From: Siphonobacter aquaeclarae
GTDB lineage: Bacteria; Bacteroidota; Bacteroidia; Cytophagales; Spirosomataceae
NCBI RefSeq assembly: GCF_900103285.1
Contig: NZ_FNGS01000003.1
Coordinates: 547,997 to 611,996 of the forward strand
Reading direction: 5' to 3'
DNA length: 64,000 nt
Shown: positions 49,814-58,905 of the stretch, in pieces
Layout: each line of letters opens with the position of its first letter
How positions within the stretch are numbered: position 1 is the stretch's first letter
Program-made: the position numbers and the translations under genes
The notes under the pieces: generated by a model
Databases searched by the model: none
Told to the model about the DNA's origin: nothing
Seen by the model: the letters and a program-made list of their open reading frames with translations, nothing else

Positions 49814-52357
49814 ATGAAACAGGTTTTTTTACTGCTATTGTTGTGTTTCGCTTTCACAGGTTTCGCCCAGACGACCGTGGTTACCGGAAAGGTGACCGGA
49901 ACAAACGGCGAGATACTGGCGGGGGCGACGGTCGTCGAGAAGGGTACTTCCAACGGAACGACCACCGATGCGCAGGGCCGGTACCGGCTTACCCTGCTTT
50001 CGAAGACGGCCATACTGGTCGCCTCTTATGTAGGTTTTGAAAAACAGGAGATGGCGGCCCAGCCGACGCTTGATTTTGTCCTTCCGGAAGGAAACCTTCT
50101 GAACCAGGTGGAAGTAGTAGGTTCCCGGAGCCTGAACCGCTCTCCAACCGATACGCCGGCGCCGGTTGACATCATCGATATTCAGAAAGTGACGTCCCGG
50201 ACCGGGCAGCTTGACGTTAACCAGCTATTGCAATATGCCGCGCCTTCCTTCAATTCCAACCGGCAAACCGGCTCGGACGGCGCCGACCACGTAGATCCCG
50301 CTTCGCTGCGCGGGCTGGGGCCGGATCAGACGTTGGTACTTATCAACGGAAAGCGCCGGCATCAGTCCTCACTCGTGAACCTCTTCGGAACACGCGGCCG
50401 CGGTAATACCGGTACTGATCTCAATGCCATTCCGGCGGCGGCGATCGAACGGATCGAAATTCTCCGCGACGGAGCGGCGGCGCAATATGGTTCCGACGCG
50501 ATTGCCGGCGTTATTAACATTGTCCTGAAAAGTACGACCGGCGTCCTGGAAGCGAATGTCAACGGCGGCGCGTACCAGGCGAAGTACCGCTTCGATTCGA
50601 AGAAATTCGACGGGCTGAACTACAACGTCAACGCCAACTACGGCGTCTCGGTAGGGAAAGACGGATTTATCAACCTCACCGGCGATTTCAACTACCGCGA
50701 TCATACCAACCGGGCGAATACCAACCCCGGTGACCTCGCGCGGCGTCAGTATGGCGATCCCCGCATCCAGAATGCGTCTGTGTACCTGAACGCGCGGATA
50801 CCTCTCAGCGAAAAGACCCAGCTGTACGCTTTCGGCGGGTTGAATCACCGGAAAGGCGATGCCTATGCCTGGACGCGGTTTGCCGGTGATGACCGGAATG
50901 TACCGGCGATCTACCCCGATGGTTTCGACCCGATTATCTCCAGTAAGATCGAAGACCGGGCGCTGACCGTAGGCGTACGCCGGCTCATTGGCAAAGGCGA
51001 TCTGGATTTTTACAATACGATCGGGCAGAACAAGTTTCACTACCTCGTCAACAATACCCTGAATACGTCGCTCGGAGCGGCTTCGCCGACGTCTTTCGAT
51101 GCCGGCGGGTTTAAACTCCTTCAGAACGTAACCGGATTGCGGTACTCCCGCTTCTATAAAACCGTTTTGCAGGGATTCAACCTGGCCGCGGGCGCGGAAT
51201 ACCGGGTGGAGAACTACCAGATTTTTGCGGGAGAAGAGAAGTCTTACAAAAGCTATGTGCCAGGTGTAGCGCCGGGTTCGCAGGGCTTTCCCGGCTTTCA
51301 GCCGTCGGACGTCGTCAACAAAAACCGCAATAACCTGGGCGTTTACGTTGACCTCGAAGCGGACCTGACGAAAGCCCTTATGGTGGGTATCGCCGGCCGG
51401 TATGAACACTACAGCGATTTCGGCGGTACGATGAACGGTAAACTTTCCGCTCGCTACAAGCTTACCGACTACCTGACGCTGCGGGGAACGGCGAGTACGG
51501 GTTTCCGCGCGCCGTCTTTGCCCCAGATATACTTCAATTCGACGATTACCAACTTTGTCCAGGGAAAGCCTGTGGAAGTACTGATTGCCCGGAACGATAG
51601 CAAAGTGACGCAGGCGCTCGGCATCCCGAAACTGAAGCAGGAAACGTCTCAAAACCTCAGTTTGGGGGTAACGCTGAATCCGGCTGCGAATCTGTCGCTG
51701 ACGGTGGACGGCTATCTTGTGAAAATCAAAAACCGGATTGTATTGACCGGACAGTTTTCAGATGACGACGATGTGATCGGAGAGGACCTGAAGGCGTTGG
51801 GAGTAGGGAAAGCACAGTTTTTTACCAATGCTATTTCAACGACGACGAAAGGGCTCGACGTCGTCCTGACGCACCGGATGCCGCTCGGCGCCGGGCATCT
51901 GACTACGTCGCTGGCGGCTAATTTCAACAAATTGACGATCGACGAGGTAAAAACCACGCCGAAGCTGGAGGGCAAGCAGGATATCTACTTTGACATCCGG
52001 GAGCGGTACTTCGTCATGGCTTCTGCGCCTCCGTCGAAAATCAACCTCGGGTTCGATTATGCCCTGCAAAAGTGGAATTTCATGGTGCGGCTGACCCGTT
52101 TCGGTGAAATCAAACTGGCCGACTGGAACTACGATCCTCAAAAACTGGACGTATATACGCCGAAAGTCACGACCGACGTAACGGTCGGATACCGCTTCTC
52201 GAAGCAAATCGGCCTGGCGGTTGGCGGAAGCAATGTCTTCAACGTCTACCCCTCCATGTTTACCCCCAGCCTCACCGAAACCGGCGGCGCCTGGGACCCG
52301 GTCCAGATGGGCAGCAACGGGGCATTCTGGTTCGCGCGGGTGAATTTGAAGTTCTGA
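49814..52357 (+). CDS. TonB-dependent receptor with CarboxypepD_reg-like N-terminus
   Basis: The 847-residue outer-membrane protein has a signal peptide (MKQVFLLLLLCFAFTGFAQ), a carboxypeptidase-regulatory-like beta domain (about 22-95, VVTGKVTGTNGEILAGATV to VASYVGFEKQEM), then a plug domain (VDIIDIQKVTSRTG, ASLRGLGPDQTLVLINGKRR, ERIEILRDGAAAQYGSDAIAGVINIVL) and a 22-strand barrel ending in a C-terminal phenylalanine (WFARVNLKF). It imports a large substrate using TonB energy. No SusD partner is adjacent, and the barrel type (LNLARRQYGDPRIQNASV, YLTLRGTASTGFRAPSLPQ) is closer to siderophore or small-molecule receptors than to SusC. It stands alone upstream of a tandem of hairpins. Confidence 0.93.
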   Translation: MKQVFLLLLLCFAFTGFAQTTVVTGKVTGTNGEILAGATVVEKGTSNGTTTDAQGRYRLTLLSKTAILVASYVGFEKQEMAAQPTLDFVLPEGNLLNQVEVVGSRSLNRSPTDTPAPVDIIDIQKVTSRTGQLDVNQLLQYAAPSFNSNRQTGSDGADHVDPASLRGLGPDQTLVLINGKRRHQSSLVNLFGTRGRGNTGTDLNAIPAAAIERIEILRDGAAAQYGSDAIAGVINIVLKSTTGVLEANVNGGAYQAKYRFDSKKFDGLNYNVNANYGVSVGKDGFINLTGDFNYRDHTNRANTNPGDLARRQYGDPRIQNASVYLNARIPLSEKTQLYAFGGLNHRKGDAYAWTRFAGDDRNVPAIYPDGFDPIISSKIEDRALTVGVRRLIGKGDLDFYNTIGQNKFHYLVNNTLNTSLGAASPTSFDAGGFKLLQNVTGLRYSRFYKTVLQGFNLAAGAEYRVENYQIFAGEEKSYKSYVPGVAPGSQGFPGFQPSDVVNKNRNNLGVYVDLEADLTKALMVGIAGRYEHYSDFGGTMNGKLSARYKLTDYLTLRGTASTGFRAPSLPQIYFNSTITNFVQGKPVEVLIARNDSKVTQALGIPKLKQETSQNLSLGVTLNPAANLSLTVDGYLVKIKNRIVLTGQFSDDDDVIGEDLKALGVGKAQFFTNAISTTTKGLDVVLTHRMPLGAGHLTTSLAANFNKLTIDEVKTTPKLEGKQDIYFDIRERYFVMASAPPSKINLGFDYALQKWNFMVRLTRFGEIKLADWNYDPQKLDVYTPKVTTDVTVGYRFSKQIGLAVGGSNVFNVYPSMFTPSLTETGGAWDPVQMGSNGAFWFARVNLKF

Positions 52358-52358
52358 G

Positions 52359-52415
52359 CAAAGGGCGTGGAGCAGGGGGCATCAGGCGATTCCCTCCCCT
52401 GCTCCCTGCCCTTTG
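52359..52415. repeat. GC-rich imperfect inverted repeat after the TonB receptor gene
   Basis: Arms of 20 nt at 52359-52378 and 52396-52415 pair with two mismatches around a 17-nt centre, starting 2 nt after the stop codon. The right arm is rich in CTGCCCT-type pyrimidine tracts, and more of these (CCCTCTGCCCTCTGCCCT) follow at 52478-52495, past the next terminator. It may be a 3'-end stabiliser or a mobile palindromic repeat. Confidence 0.7.
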
Positions 52416-52423
52416 CCCCATGC

Positions 52424-52465
52424 AAAAAAGAGACGGCTGCCTTTTTGGGAAGCCGTCTCTTTTTT
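52424..52465. terminator. bidirectional terminator between the TonB receptor and rluA-like genes
   Basis: A 15-bp perfect stem (AAAAAAGAGACGGCT / AGCCGTCTCTTTTTT) with a 12-nt loop. The T-run on either strand lets it end both convergent transcripts. Confidence 0.88.
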
Positions 52466-52492
52466 ATGCAATCTTACCCTCTGCCCTCTGCC

Positions 52493-53215
52493 CTACCCAT
52501 ACTTCTCCAGCTGCTTCACCAGCACTTCAAAGTCTTTCGGATAGGGAGCCTCGATTTTGACTTCTTCGCCGTTGAGGAGGTTGAACGTCAGGGAGTAAGC
52601 GTGCAGAGCAACGCGCTTCATGAGCGGCTGCTCGTCCGTATCTTTTTTGAGGTTGAAATTCCGCTTGAGCGCAGAGAGAAAGACGGGTTTGCCGCCATAG
52701 GTCGGATCCGAGACGATAGGCGCCTTCAGGCACATCAGGTGAATACGGATCTGGTGCATACGCCCCGTAATCGGCAGGCATTCGACGATGGTATATTGCC
52801 GGTATGCCTTCAGGGTGAAGAAAAGTGTCTCTGCTTCCTTGCCTTTGGTCCGGTCGATTTTTACGATACCGTCTTTCGGCAGCGCCAGAATAGGCAGGTA
52901 GACCGATTCTCCCTGGAAATCATGTACGCCATTGACGACGGCATGGTACCGTTTGACCGTCTCCCGGTGCTCAAACTGCATCGAAAGGTGTCGGTAGGCT
53001 TCCGGGTTTTTGGCAATAGCCAGCACGCCGGACGTTTCCTTGTCGAGCCGGTGGCAAAGCTGCGCATCGTCGGTATACGCCCGGGCCATCCGCAGGATAC
53101 TCTGGGAGTTGTCGGCCTGGCGTTCGTCGAGCGACGCGATGTATGGGGGTTTGTTGATAACGATGTAGTCCTCGTTTTCGAAAATAATTAAGTCCTTAAA
53201 ATCCAGTGGCTTCAT
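52493..53215 (-). CDS. RluA-family pseudouridine synthase
   Basis: From the ATG at 53215 (MKPLDFKDLIIFENEDYIVI) the protein has 240 residues; 55 codons further upstream are not coding. The catalytic aspartate lies in CHRLDKETSGVLAIAKN, and the second motif is TGRMHQIRIHLMCLKAPIVSDPTYGG. There is no N-terminal S4 domain, so it is a short RluA/TruC-like enzyme that isomerises uridine in rRNA or tRNA. The exact target site cannot be told. It is convergent with the TonB receptor gene and divergent from the MoxR gene. Confidence 0.92.
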   Translation of the reverse strand: MKPLDFKDLIIFENEDYIVINKPPYIASLDERQADNSQSILRMARAYTDDAQLCHRLDKETSGVLAIAKNPEAYRHLSMQFEHRETVKRYHAVVNGVHDFQGESVYLPILALPKDGIVKIDRTKGKEAETLFFTLKAYRQYTIVECLPITGRMHQIRIHLMCLKAPIVSDPTYGGKPVFLSALKRNFNLKKDTDEQPLMKRVALHAYSLTFNLLNGEEVKIEAPYPKDFEVLVKQLEKYG

Positions 53216-53397
53216 GGCGCAAAGGTACGGCGAAGTTACCGGGAGGCAAGGCAGCGGCTCATTATTAAGGGCCGGGCGGGGATTACTTCCCGTACGGGTA
53301 ATGGTTTTTTTCGGGACGGGCGGTTTCGCGGATGACGGAAAACCACGCAAATTCTGCATTTTGCCATATTTTCTGACCAATCCCTCTTCCTCGTTTC

Positions 53398-54366
53398 ATG
53401 GACGCGTTCGAATCCCGCATTGACCTAAGTGAGTTATACCAGACAGTAGCCGATATCCGCGCAGAAGTAGGCAAGGTGATCATAGGCCAGCAAACCATGA
53501 TCGATCTGCTGCTGACGGCGCTTTTTGCGGACGGGCACGTGCTCATCGAAGGCGTGCCGGGCGTGGCGAAGACCCTCACAGCGAAGCTGCTGGCCAAAAC
53601 CATCTCCGTCGATTTCAGCCGGATTCAGTTTACGCCGGATATGATGCCGTCCGATGTCCTCGGTACTTCCGTCTACAGCCCCAAAACTGCGGAATTCGAG
53701 TTCAAGCCCGGACCGGTGTTTTCCAATATTATTCTCATCGACGAAATCAACCGTGCCCCGGCCAAAACCCAGGCGGCGCTTTTCGAAGTCATGGAAGAGC
53801 GGCAGGTAACGAACGGTGGCCAGACATTTCCGATGCGGCGGCCCTTTCTGGTACTCGCTACCCAGAACCCGATCGAGCAGGAAGGGACATACCGGCTGCC
53901 GGAAGCGCAGCTCGACCGTTTTCTCTTCAAGATCGTCGTTGGCTATCCGACGCTCGAGCAGGAAGCCGAAATCCTGAAGGGCCACCACGAGCGCCGGGTG
54001 ACCGCCGAGAACGGCATATCCGCGGTGCTGTCTCACGAGCAGCTCGCTGCTCTGCGCGAAAAAGTCAGTCAGATTCTGATTGAAGACAAGGTACTGGCCT
54101 ATATCGCACAGATCGTGCACGAAACGCGTAACTCCAAATTCCTGTACCTCGGCGCATCGCCCCGGGCGTCGGTTGCGCTGCTGAGCGCCACGAAGGCATT
54201 GGCTGCGATCCGTGGCCGGGATTTTGTCACGCCGGAAGACGTACAGGAACTTGCGGCTCCTGTCCTTCGTCACCGCCTGATTCTGACGCCGGAAAAGGAA
54301 ATGGAAGGTACTACGCCCGACGACATCGTCGCCCAGATTCTCAAGAAAGTAGAAGTCCCCCGCTGA
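53398..54366 (+). CDS. MoxR-family AAA+ ATPase
   Basis: The 322-residue protein has a AAA+ core typical of MoxR: Walker A in LIEGVPGVAKTLTAKLLAKT, Walker B in NIILIDEINRAPAKTQAAL, the sensor LATQNPIEQEGTYRLPEAQLDRF, and the C-terminal lid SPRASVALLSATKALAAIRGRDFVTPEDV. MoxR ATPases act as chaperones that insert metals or cofactors, usually beside a DUF58 and von Willebrand-domain gene. Here the next gene is convergent GH92 only 2 nt away, so this copy lacks its usual operon partners within the window. The start codon at 53398 follows 182 nt of divergent intergenic space shared with the pseudouridine synthase gene. Confidence 0.93.
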   Translation: MDAFESRIDLSELYQTVADIRAEVGKVIIGQQTMIDLLLTALFADGHVLIEGVPGVAKTLTAKLLAKTISVDFSRIQFTPDMMPSDVLGTSVYSPKTAEFEFKPGPVFSNIILIDEINRAPAKTQAALFEVMEERQVTNGGQTFPMRRPFLVLATQNPIEQEGTYRLPEAQLDRFLFKIVVGYPTLEQEAEILKGHHERRVTAENGISAVLSHEQLAALREKVSQILIEDKVLAYIAQIVHETRNSKFLYLGASPRASVALLSATKALAAIRGRDFVTPEDVQELAAPVLRHRLILTPEKEMEGTTPDDIVAQILKKVEVPR

Positions 54367-54368
54367 TC

Positions 54369-56654
54369 TCAGCGGCTGAGGGAGCCGGGGCGATCTGCTT
54401 CCCGGCTTCCCCGGGTTTTGTCGGGCTCAGGTCCCATGATGACTTCCAGCGTCCCGCCGGCCAGAATTTCGGCGTGCGTGAGGTAGGTTCGGGTAAACGG
54501 CTTTCCATTGAGCATCGCCGACCGGATGTAGATATTCGTGTCAGACGTCCCTTTCGCCCGGAGCGTAAACGTCTTTCCATTTGCCAGTTTCAGGCTTGCT
54601 TCGGGGAAAACCGGACTGCCGATGACGTATTCCGGTCGACCGGGGCAGGCAGGATAAAAGCCCAGCATGCTGAAAGCCAGCCAGGCTGACATCTGACCGC
54701 CGTCCTCATTGCCCGACAACCCGCCCGGCCCGAGGCCGTATTCTTCGCGGATCAGCTTCCGAACCCAGTATTGCGTCTTGTAAGGCTGCCCGCCCCAGGC
54801 GTAGAGGTACGCCGTGTGGTTGCCGGGTTCGTTTCCATGCCAATAGTATCCCTTCGAAAACATGGTGTCCAGTTTGGCATTGAAGCGATCGGCGCCGCCG
54901 ATCTGCCGGATCAGTCCGTTCACATCCTGCGGAACAAACCAGGTATACTGTGCCGGCGATCCTTCTGTAATGAAACTGGCCCGCTGGGCAAACGGATCGA
55001 ACGGAGTAATCCAGCGACCGTCGGCATACCGGCCACGCGCCCAGCCGGTTACCGGGTCAATAACATGGCGGTAGTTCAGCGCCCGCGTGGCCAGTTGCCG
55101 GGCGTCGTCGGTTTTGCCAAGCGCCGTGGCGAGTTGCGAAAGGCAGAAGTCATCGTACGCATACTCCAGTGTACGGGATACCTGCTCCCGCCGGTGAAAT
55201 GCCTGCCAGACGGAGTCCTCCAGCGGTATATAGTTGTACTTCAGGTAGCTTTCCATACCCCGGCGACCTTTGCCGGAGACATAGCTCTTCCAGTCCGGAT
55301 TGGCCTCAAAAGCATTTTTCCGGAGATAGGCATAGGCCGATTGTACATCGAAATTCCGCACACCTTTGAGGTAGGCGTCTGCAATGGCCGACTGAACGTG
55401 ATCGCCTACCATCGCTGCCGTATACTGATTCCAGCAGGGGAAAATGGGCATCCAGCCGCCCTGTTCCGCTTTCTTGGTGAGCGATTGCATCAGGCTGGCC
55501 GAGCGTCCGGGTTCCAGCAATACATGCAGGGGCAACCCCGCCCGGAAGGTATCCCACATGCTGAAATCGCAGTAGTAGTCATATCCTTTGGCGACATGGA
55601 TAGTCGTATCATCCGCAAAGCCGGGGTATCGGCCATCCACATCGGAAAAAATGCGCGGCGTCAGTTTGGTGTGGTAGAGTGCTGTGTAGAAAAGGGCCTT
55701 GTCGTTTTCGGAACCGCTGACGAGTACCCGGCCCAGTTCCTTGTTCCAGGCTGTTTCAGAGGCTTTGCCGATGGCATCAAACCGGGTGTCGGGGATTTCG
55801 GCGTCGAGGTTGCGGCGCGCGCCGTCAAGGTCGGTAAACGACGTGCCGACCCGGGCCGTCACCTGCAGGCCTGCGTTATCCGCAAATTCCAATACTGCGC
55901 CTACCTGCTTCCGGTTTTGGGTACTGCCGGAGGCTGAGCGGGCCGCCGAAAGTGACGTACCTTCAAACGTCTGTACCTGCCGGAAGGGCTGATCAAACCG
56001 GATGACGAAATACCCGCTGAACCCGGCCGACTCTCCCGAACCCTGGTAAATACGGTGCACCGGATTGTACCCCACTACTTCGTTTCGCTCCGGATGCACT
56101 TCGATAAACCCTTCGCCCTCATCACTATTGGGTTCTGCCAGCACGAAATGCCGGTCTTTCTTCCCGAAACGGAAACGCAGTATACCTGCCCGTTTGGTAG
56201 CGGTTAGCTCTGTTTTTATTTGATAATCAGGTAATTGAATGGAATAATAGGAGGGCGTGACGATTTCTTCTTCGTGGGAAAAGCGGGATTCCGGTTTGGT
56301 TGTCGGTATGCCGGAAAACGGCATCAGCGTGACCGTCCCATAATCCTGCACACAGGAGCCGTTGAGCCAGTGCGTGCCGCGGAAGCCGTTGATTTTGGTA
56401 TCCGTGTAATAGTAAGGGACGATACACTTGGTTTCGGTACGCCGGGTTTGCGGCGTCCAGCTGGTCATCCCGTGCGGATGGCCGATTGCGGGCGCGATCT
56501 GGCCCTTGGCTTCACTTCCTGCTTCGCTGTGGCGGCGGGCCGATTCGGTGGTGCTCGGAGCCGAACCAATCAGGGGATTGACATAGCTGACCGGTGATTT
56601 TTGCTGACCGGCAACCGTGCCGGCAGTTATCAGAAGGAAGAAAAGAAAGCGCAT
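54369..56654 (-). CDS. GH92 alpha-mannosidase, secreted
   Basis: The 761-residue protein has a signal peptide (MRFLFFLLITAGTVAGQ) and full-length GH92 architecture: an N-terminal beta-sandwich (YVNPLIGSAPSTTES, IAPAIGHPHGMTSWTPQ, FRGTHWLNGSCVQDYGTVTL) and a C-terminal helical toroid with DYYCDFSMWDTFRAGLPL, HGNEPGNHTAYLYAW and the family hallmark GLSGNEDGGQMSAWLAFSM. The conserved GNEDxG and GNEPGNH motifs bind calcium and catalyse the inverting cleavage of alpha-1,2- or related mannosidic bonds. It acts outside or in the periplasm, probably on N-glycans or mannans. No SusC/SusD or other mannose genes are near. It lies downstream of the fructosamine kinase-like gene, separated by a hairpin. 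Confidence 0.95.
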   Translation of the reverse strand: MRFLFFLLITAGTVAGQQKSPVSYVNPLIGSAPSTTESARRHSEAGSEAKGQIAPAIGHPHGMTSWTPQTRRTETKCIVPYYYTDTKINGFRGTHWLNGSCVQDYGTVTLMPFSGIPTTKPESRFSHEEEIVTPSYYSIQLPDYQIKTELTATKRAGILRFRFGKKDRHFVLAEPNSDEGEGFIEVHPERNEVVGYNPVHRIYQGSGESAGFSGYFVIRFDQPFRQVQTFEGTSLSAARSASGSTQNRKQVGAVLEFADNAGLQVTARVGTSFTDLDGARRNLDAEIPDTRFDAIGKASETAWNKELGRVLVSGSENDKALFYTALYHTKLTPRIFSDVDGRYPGFADDTTIHVAKGYDYYCDFSMWDTFRAGLPLHVLLEPGRSASLMQSLTKKAEQGGWMPIFPCWNQYTAAMVGDHVQSAIADAYLKGVRNFDVQSAYAYLRKNAFEANPDWKSYVSGKGRRGMESYLKYNYIPLEDSVWQAFHRREQVSRTLEYAYDDFCLSQLATALGKTDDARQLATRALNYRHVIDPVTGWARGRYADGRWITPFDPFAQRASFITEGSPAQYTWFVPQDVNGLIRQIGGADRFNAKLDTMFSKGYYWHGNEPGNHTAYLYAWGGQPYKTQYWVRKLIREEYGLGPGGLSGNEDGGQMSAWLAFSMLGFYPACPGRPEYVIGSPVFPEASLKLANGKTFTLRAKGTSDTNIYIRSAMLNGKPFTRTYLTHAEILAGGTLEVIMGPEPDKTRGSREADRPGSLSR

Positions 56655-56687
56655 GGGGAAACAGGGTTACCTCCGGAGAAGACCTTC

Positions 56688-56720
56688 AGACGGCCGGTAA
56701 ACCCTGCATACCGGCCGTCT
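56688..56720 (-). terminator. hairpin after the fructosamine kinase-like gene
   Basis: A 12-bp perfect stem (AGACGGCCGGTA / TACCGGCCGTCT) with a 9-nt loop starts 8 nt after the stop on the minus strand. The T-run follows on the plus side (TTTT), and is weak on the minus side. Confidence 0.65.
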
Positions 56721-56727
56721 TTTCGCG

Positions 56728-57606
56728 TCAGTACCGGCGAAGGATCCGCTCGACTGCCGTCAGATAGCCACCCCCGAAGAGGTTGACATGCACAAAGAGC
56801 GGGTACAGGTTATACAGCGGAATGCGTTCCTGAAAGCCCGGAGCAACCGGGAATGCCTCGTAATAGGTCTGGTAAAAGGCCGGGTCAATGCCGCCGAACA
56901 TAGTCGTGAAGGCTATTTCCGCCTCCCGGAGGCCGAAATAGGTAGCGGGGTCAACCAGTGCGACGAGCCCGTCGGCGCCCGTCATGACGTTGCCGCTCCA
57001 GAGGTCGCCGTGCAGCAGCGCCGGTTGCTCGTCGGGCAGCAGGCCCGGAAGTTTCTCACAAAGCCGGAGAAACTGATCGTGCAGCTTGCCGGTAATTTTC
57101 CCTTCGAGCAGGGCTTGTCCGGCCTGTACTTTCAGGCGGTTTTCCACGAAAAACGAAATACCCGAAGGATTCCAGTCATTGTTCTGGGGAAGCGCGCCGA
57201 TGTAGTTGTTGAACTCCAGGCCGTGCCGGTCGTTGGTAACCCGGTGCAGGCGGGCCAGCTTTTCCCCGAAGTCTACCCAGTAGCCGGGTTGCGCCGGACC
57301 GGATTCGATGAAGTCCATCATCAGGTAATTTCCGCCGCTGCGTTTTCCGTATCCATGAACCTGCGGAATGGTCAGGATACCGGTTTCCCGGAGCCGGTTC
57401 AGGCTTTTGGCTTCGCTTTCGAACATGCGATCCTGGTCGCCTTCGTTCCATTTGACGAAGAAGATGCCCTGCGCCGTCGCGACTTTCGCCGCCAGGTTGA
57501 AATTCCCGCAATAGAGAAAATGAAATTCCCGGACGTCCGGGCGCTGGCCCAGGGTATCTTCCAGGACACCTTCGATGAAGTGATATTGATCTGTACTTTG
57601 AAACAT
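56728..57606 (-). CDS. fructosamine/ketosamine kinase family protein
   Basis: The 292-residue protein belongs to the FN3K branch of the aminoglycoside phosphotransferase fold: an N-lobe lysine in IFFVKWNEGDQDRMFESEAKSL, the catalytic loop LLHGDLWSGNVMTG and the metal aspartate of LVALVDPATYFGLREAEIAF. These kinases phosphorylate sugars bound to lysines in glycated proteins, or small fructosamines, for repair. The gene is the last of a tight three-gene unit (cupin, M14 peptidase, kinase), starting 21 nt after the peptidase stop. A link between peptide release by the peptidase and deglycation is possible but speculative. Confidence 0.93.
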   Translation of the reverse strand: MFQSTDQYHFIEGVLEDTLGQRPDVREFHFLYCGNFNLAAKVATAQGIFFVKWNEGDQDRMFESEAKSLNRLRETGILTIPQVHGYGKRSGGNYLMMDFIESGPAQPGYWVDFGEKLARLHRVTNDRHGLEFNNYIGALPQNNDWNPSGISFFVENRLKVQAGQALLEGKITGKLHDQFLRLCEKLPGLLPDEQPALLHGDLWSGNVMTGADGLVALVDPATYFGLREAEIAFTTMFGGIDPAFYQTYYEAFPVAPGFQERIPLYNLYPLFVHVNLFGGGYLTAVERILRRY

Positions 57607-57627
57607 AGGGCGGCTGTTGGAGCTTAC

Positions 57628-58887
57628 TCAATGAACCGGAAGGAGCGTCCCGTTTTCGATACGGTATTTCACCTGCCCGTCGGCCGACTTCAGTTCAAAA
57701 TCGGCTTTGACGCCCATCCGGACGTCGCCTTCGATCGTCAAACCGGTCGCATCGAGTTCCTGTGTGCCAAAGAAAACAGATAAATCCCCGAATTCTTCGA
57801 CTGTTCCCCGGATATACCATTTTTCAGGCCGGTTGAAAACGGCCAGCTCCTGCCGGTTGACGGCAATGTCGGTGAGAATAGCTTGCCCGTTGCGGACTAC
57901 GTGTACGTTGCGGACCAGCAGGTCATACACAGCCCGGCCGTTTTCCGGAATTGTCTCGTAAGCCTTGATATCTTCTTTTCGGTAGCTGCCGGAGGCAATG
58001 GCCTGCAGACCGGTCAGCAGCGCCAGGTAATTGAGCTTGCGGATATAGAGCTTCTCCGGATCACCGGCATAGCCTCCCGATTCGATCAGAATAAGGGAGC
58101 TGCCCCATTTCTGGATATTGTCGCCGAACGCGCGGGGTTCAAATTCATCCGAGTACCGGGCTACCTGGCCCGGAATATAGGTTTGAAGCATGCGGTTCAG
58201 GCCGACGATGAGCTGCATCGAACGCTTCCGGACGTCATTGATTTCCCGGGCCTCGTTATAGGCGGTGGCCAGGAAGGAAACGGTAGCCAGCTTCCCCGTC
58301 GGGCCGGCAGAGTAGCGCGGCGACTGGTCATGCAAATTGAAGGCAAAAGTTGGCTGAAGCGTCTGCTGCAACTGTTTGAGCAGGCGGCCCTCCGGAGTCT
58401 GGAGGCGGAGGGCATCGCGGTTCATATCAATACCGAGTGCTGTACGCCGCGTCCAGGCTTCCGCGCCGTCGGGGTTCAGCATGGGGACGAAATAGAGTGT
58501 CGTCCGGCTCAGAATTTCAGTACGGAGGTCGTCGAATCCGTCTCCTGAGGCGGCAAAAAAACGGAACAGGTCGAAGATGGCCATCGTTGCCGTGGCTTCG
58601 TCGCCATGCATCTGGGACCACAGCAGTACTTTAACGGGACCGTTCCCGAGGCGTACCTGAGAGATGGAGCGGTTTTGGGTGGATTTTCCCACTTCCGTTA
58701 CTTCAAACGACGCCGGCAACTGCTGCATTAGCGGAACCAGGTCTTTATGCCGGAAGCGGCGCTCGGTCAGCGCCGGCTCGCGAAAGGTATCGTAGGTATC
58801 GGAAAGCCGTTGAGAAAGGGATTGAGCAGACATGGTAAACGAAAAGAGGCCGAAGCTCAGCAGGAAGGTAGAAAAGCGAAAAATCAT
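57628..58887 (-). CDS. secreted M14-family zinc carboxypeptidase
   Basis: The 419-residue protein has a signal peptide (FSTFLLSFGLFSFTMSAQS) and the M14 catalytic domain: zinc ligands in LLWSQMHGDEATATMA (His and Glu of HxxE) and in FNLHDQSPRYSAG, with arginines around MNRDALRLQTPEG and the later general base in LILIESGGYAGDPEK. It would release C-terminal amino acids from peptides in the periplasm or outside, possibly from peptidoglycan peptides. The C-terminal 110 residues form an extra domain (from about IKAYETIPENGRAV). The gene sits between the cupin and kinase genes with short gaps of 18 and 21 nt. Confidence 0.92.
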   Translation of the reverse strand: MIFRFSTFLLSFGLFSFTMSAQSLSQRLSDTYDTFREPALTERRFRHKDLVPLMQQLPASFEVTEVGKSTQNRSISQVRLGNGPVKVLLWSQMHGDEATATMAIFDLFRFFAASGDGFDDLRTEILSRTTLYFVPMLNPDGAEAWTRRTALGIDMNRDALRLQTPEGRLLKQLQQTLQPTFAFNLHDQSPRYSAGPTGKLATVSFLATAYNEAREINDVRKRSMQLIVGLNRMLQTYIPGQVARYSDEFEPRAFGDNIQKWGSSLILIESGGYAGDPEKLYIRKLNYLALLTGLQAIASGSYRKEDIKAYETIPENGRAVYDLLVRNVHVVRNGQAILTDIAVNRQELAVFNRPEKWYIRGTVEEFGDLSVFFGTQELDATGLTIEGDVRMGVKADFELKSADGQVKYRIENGTLLPVH

Positions 58888-58905
58888 GAGAGCAGGGGCT
58901 TGGTG

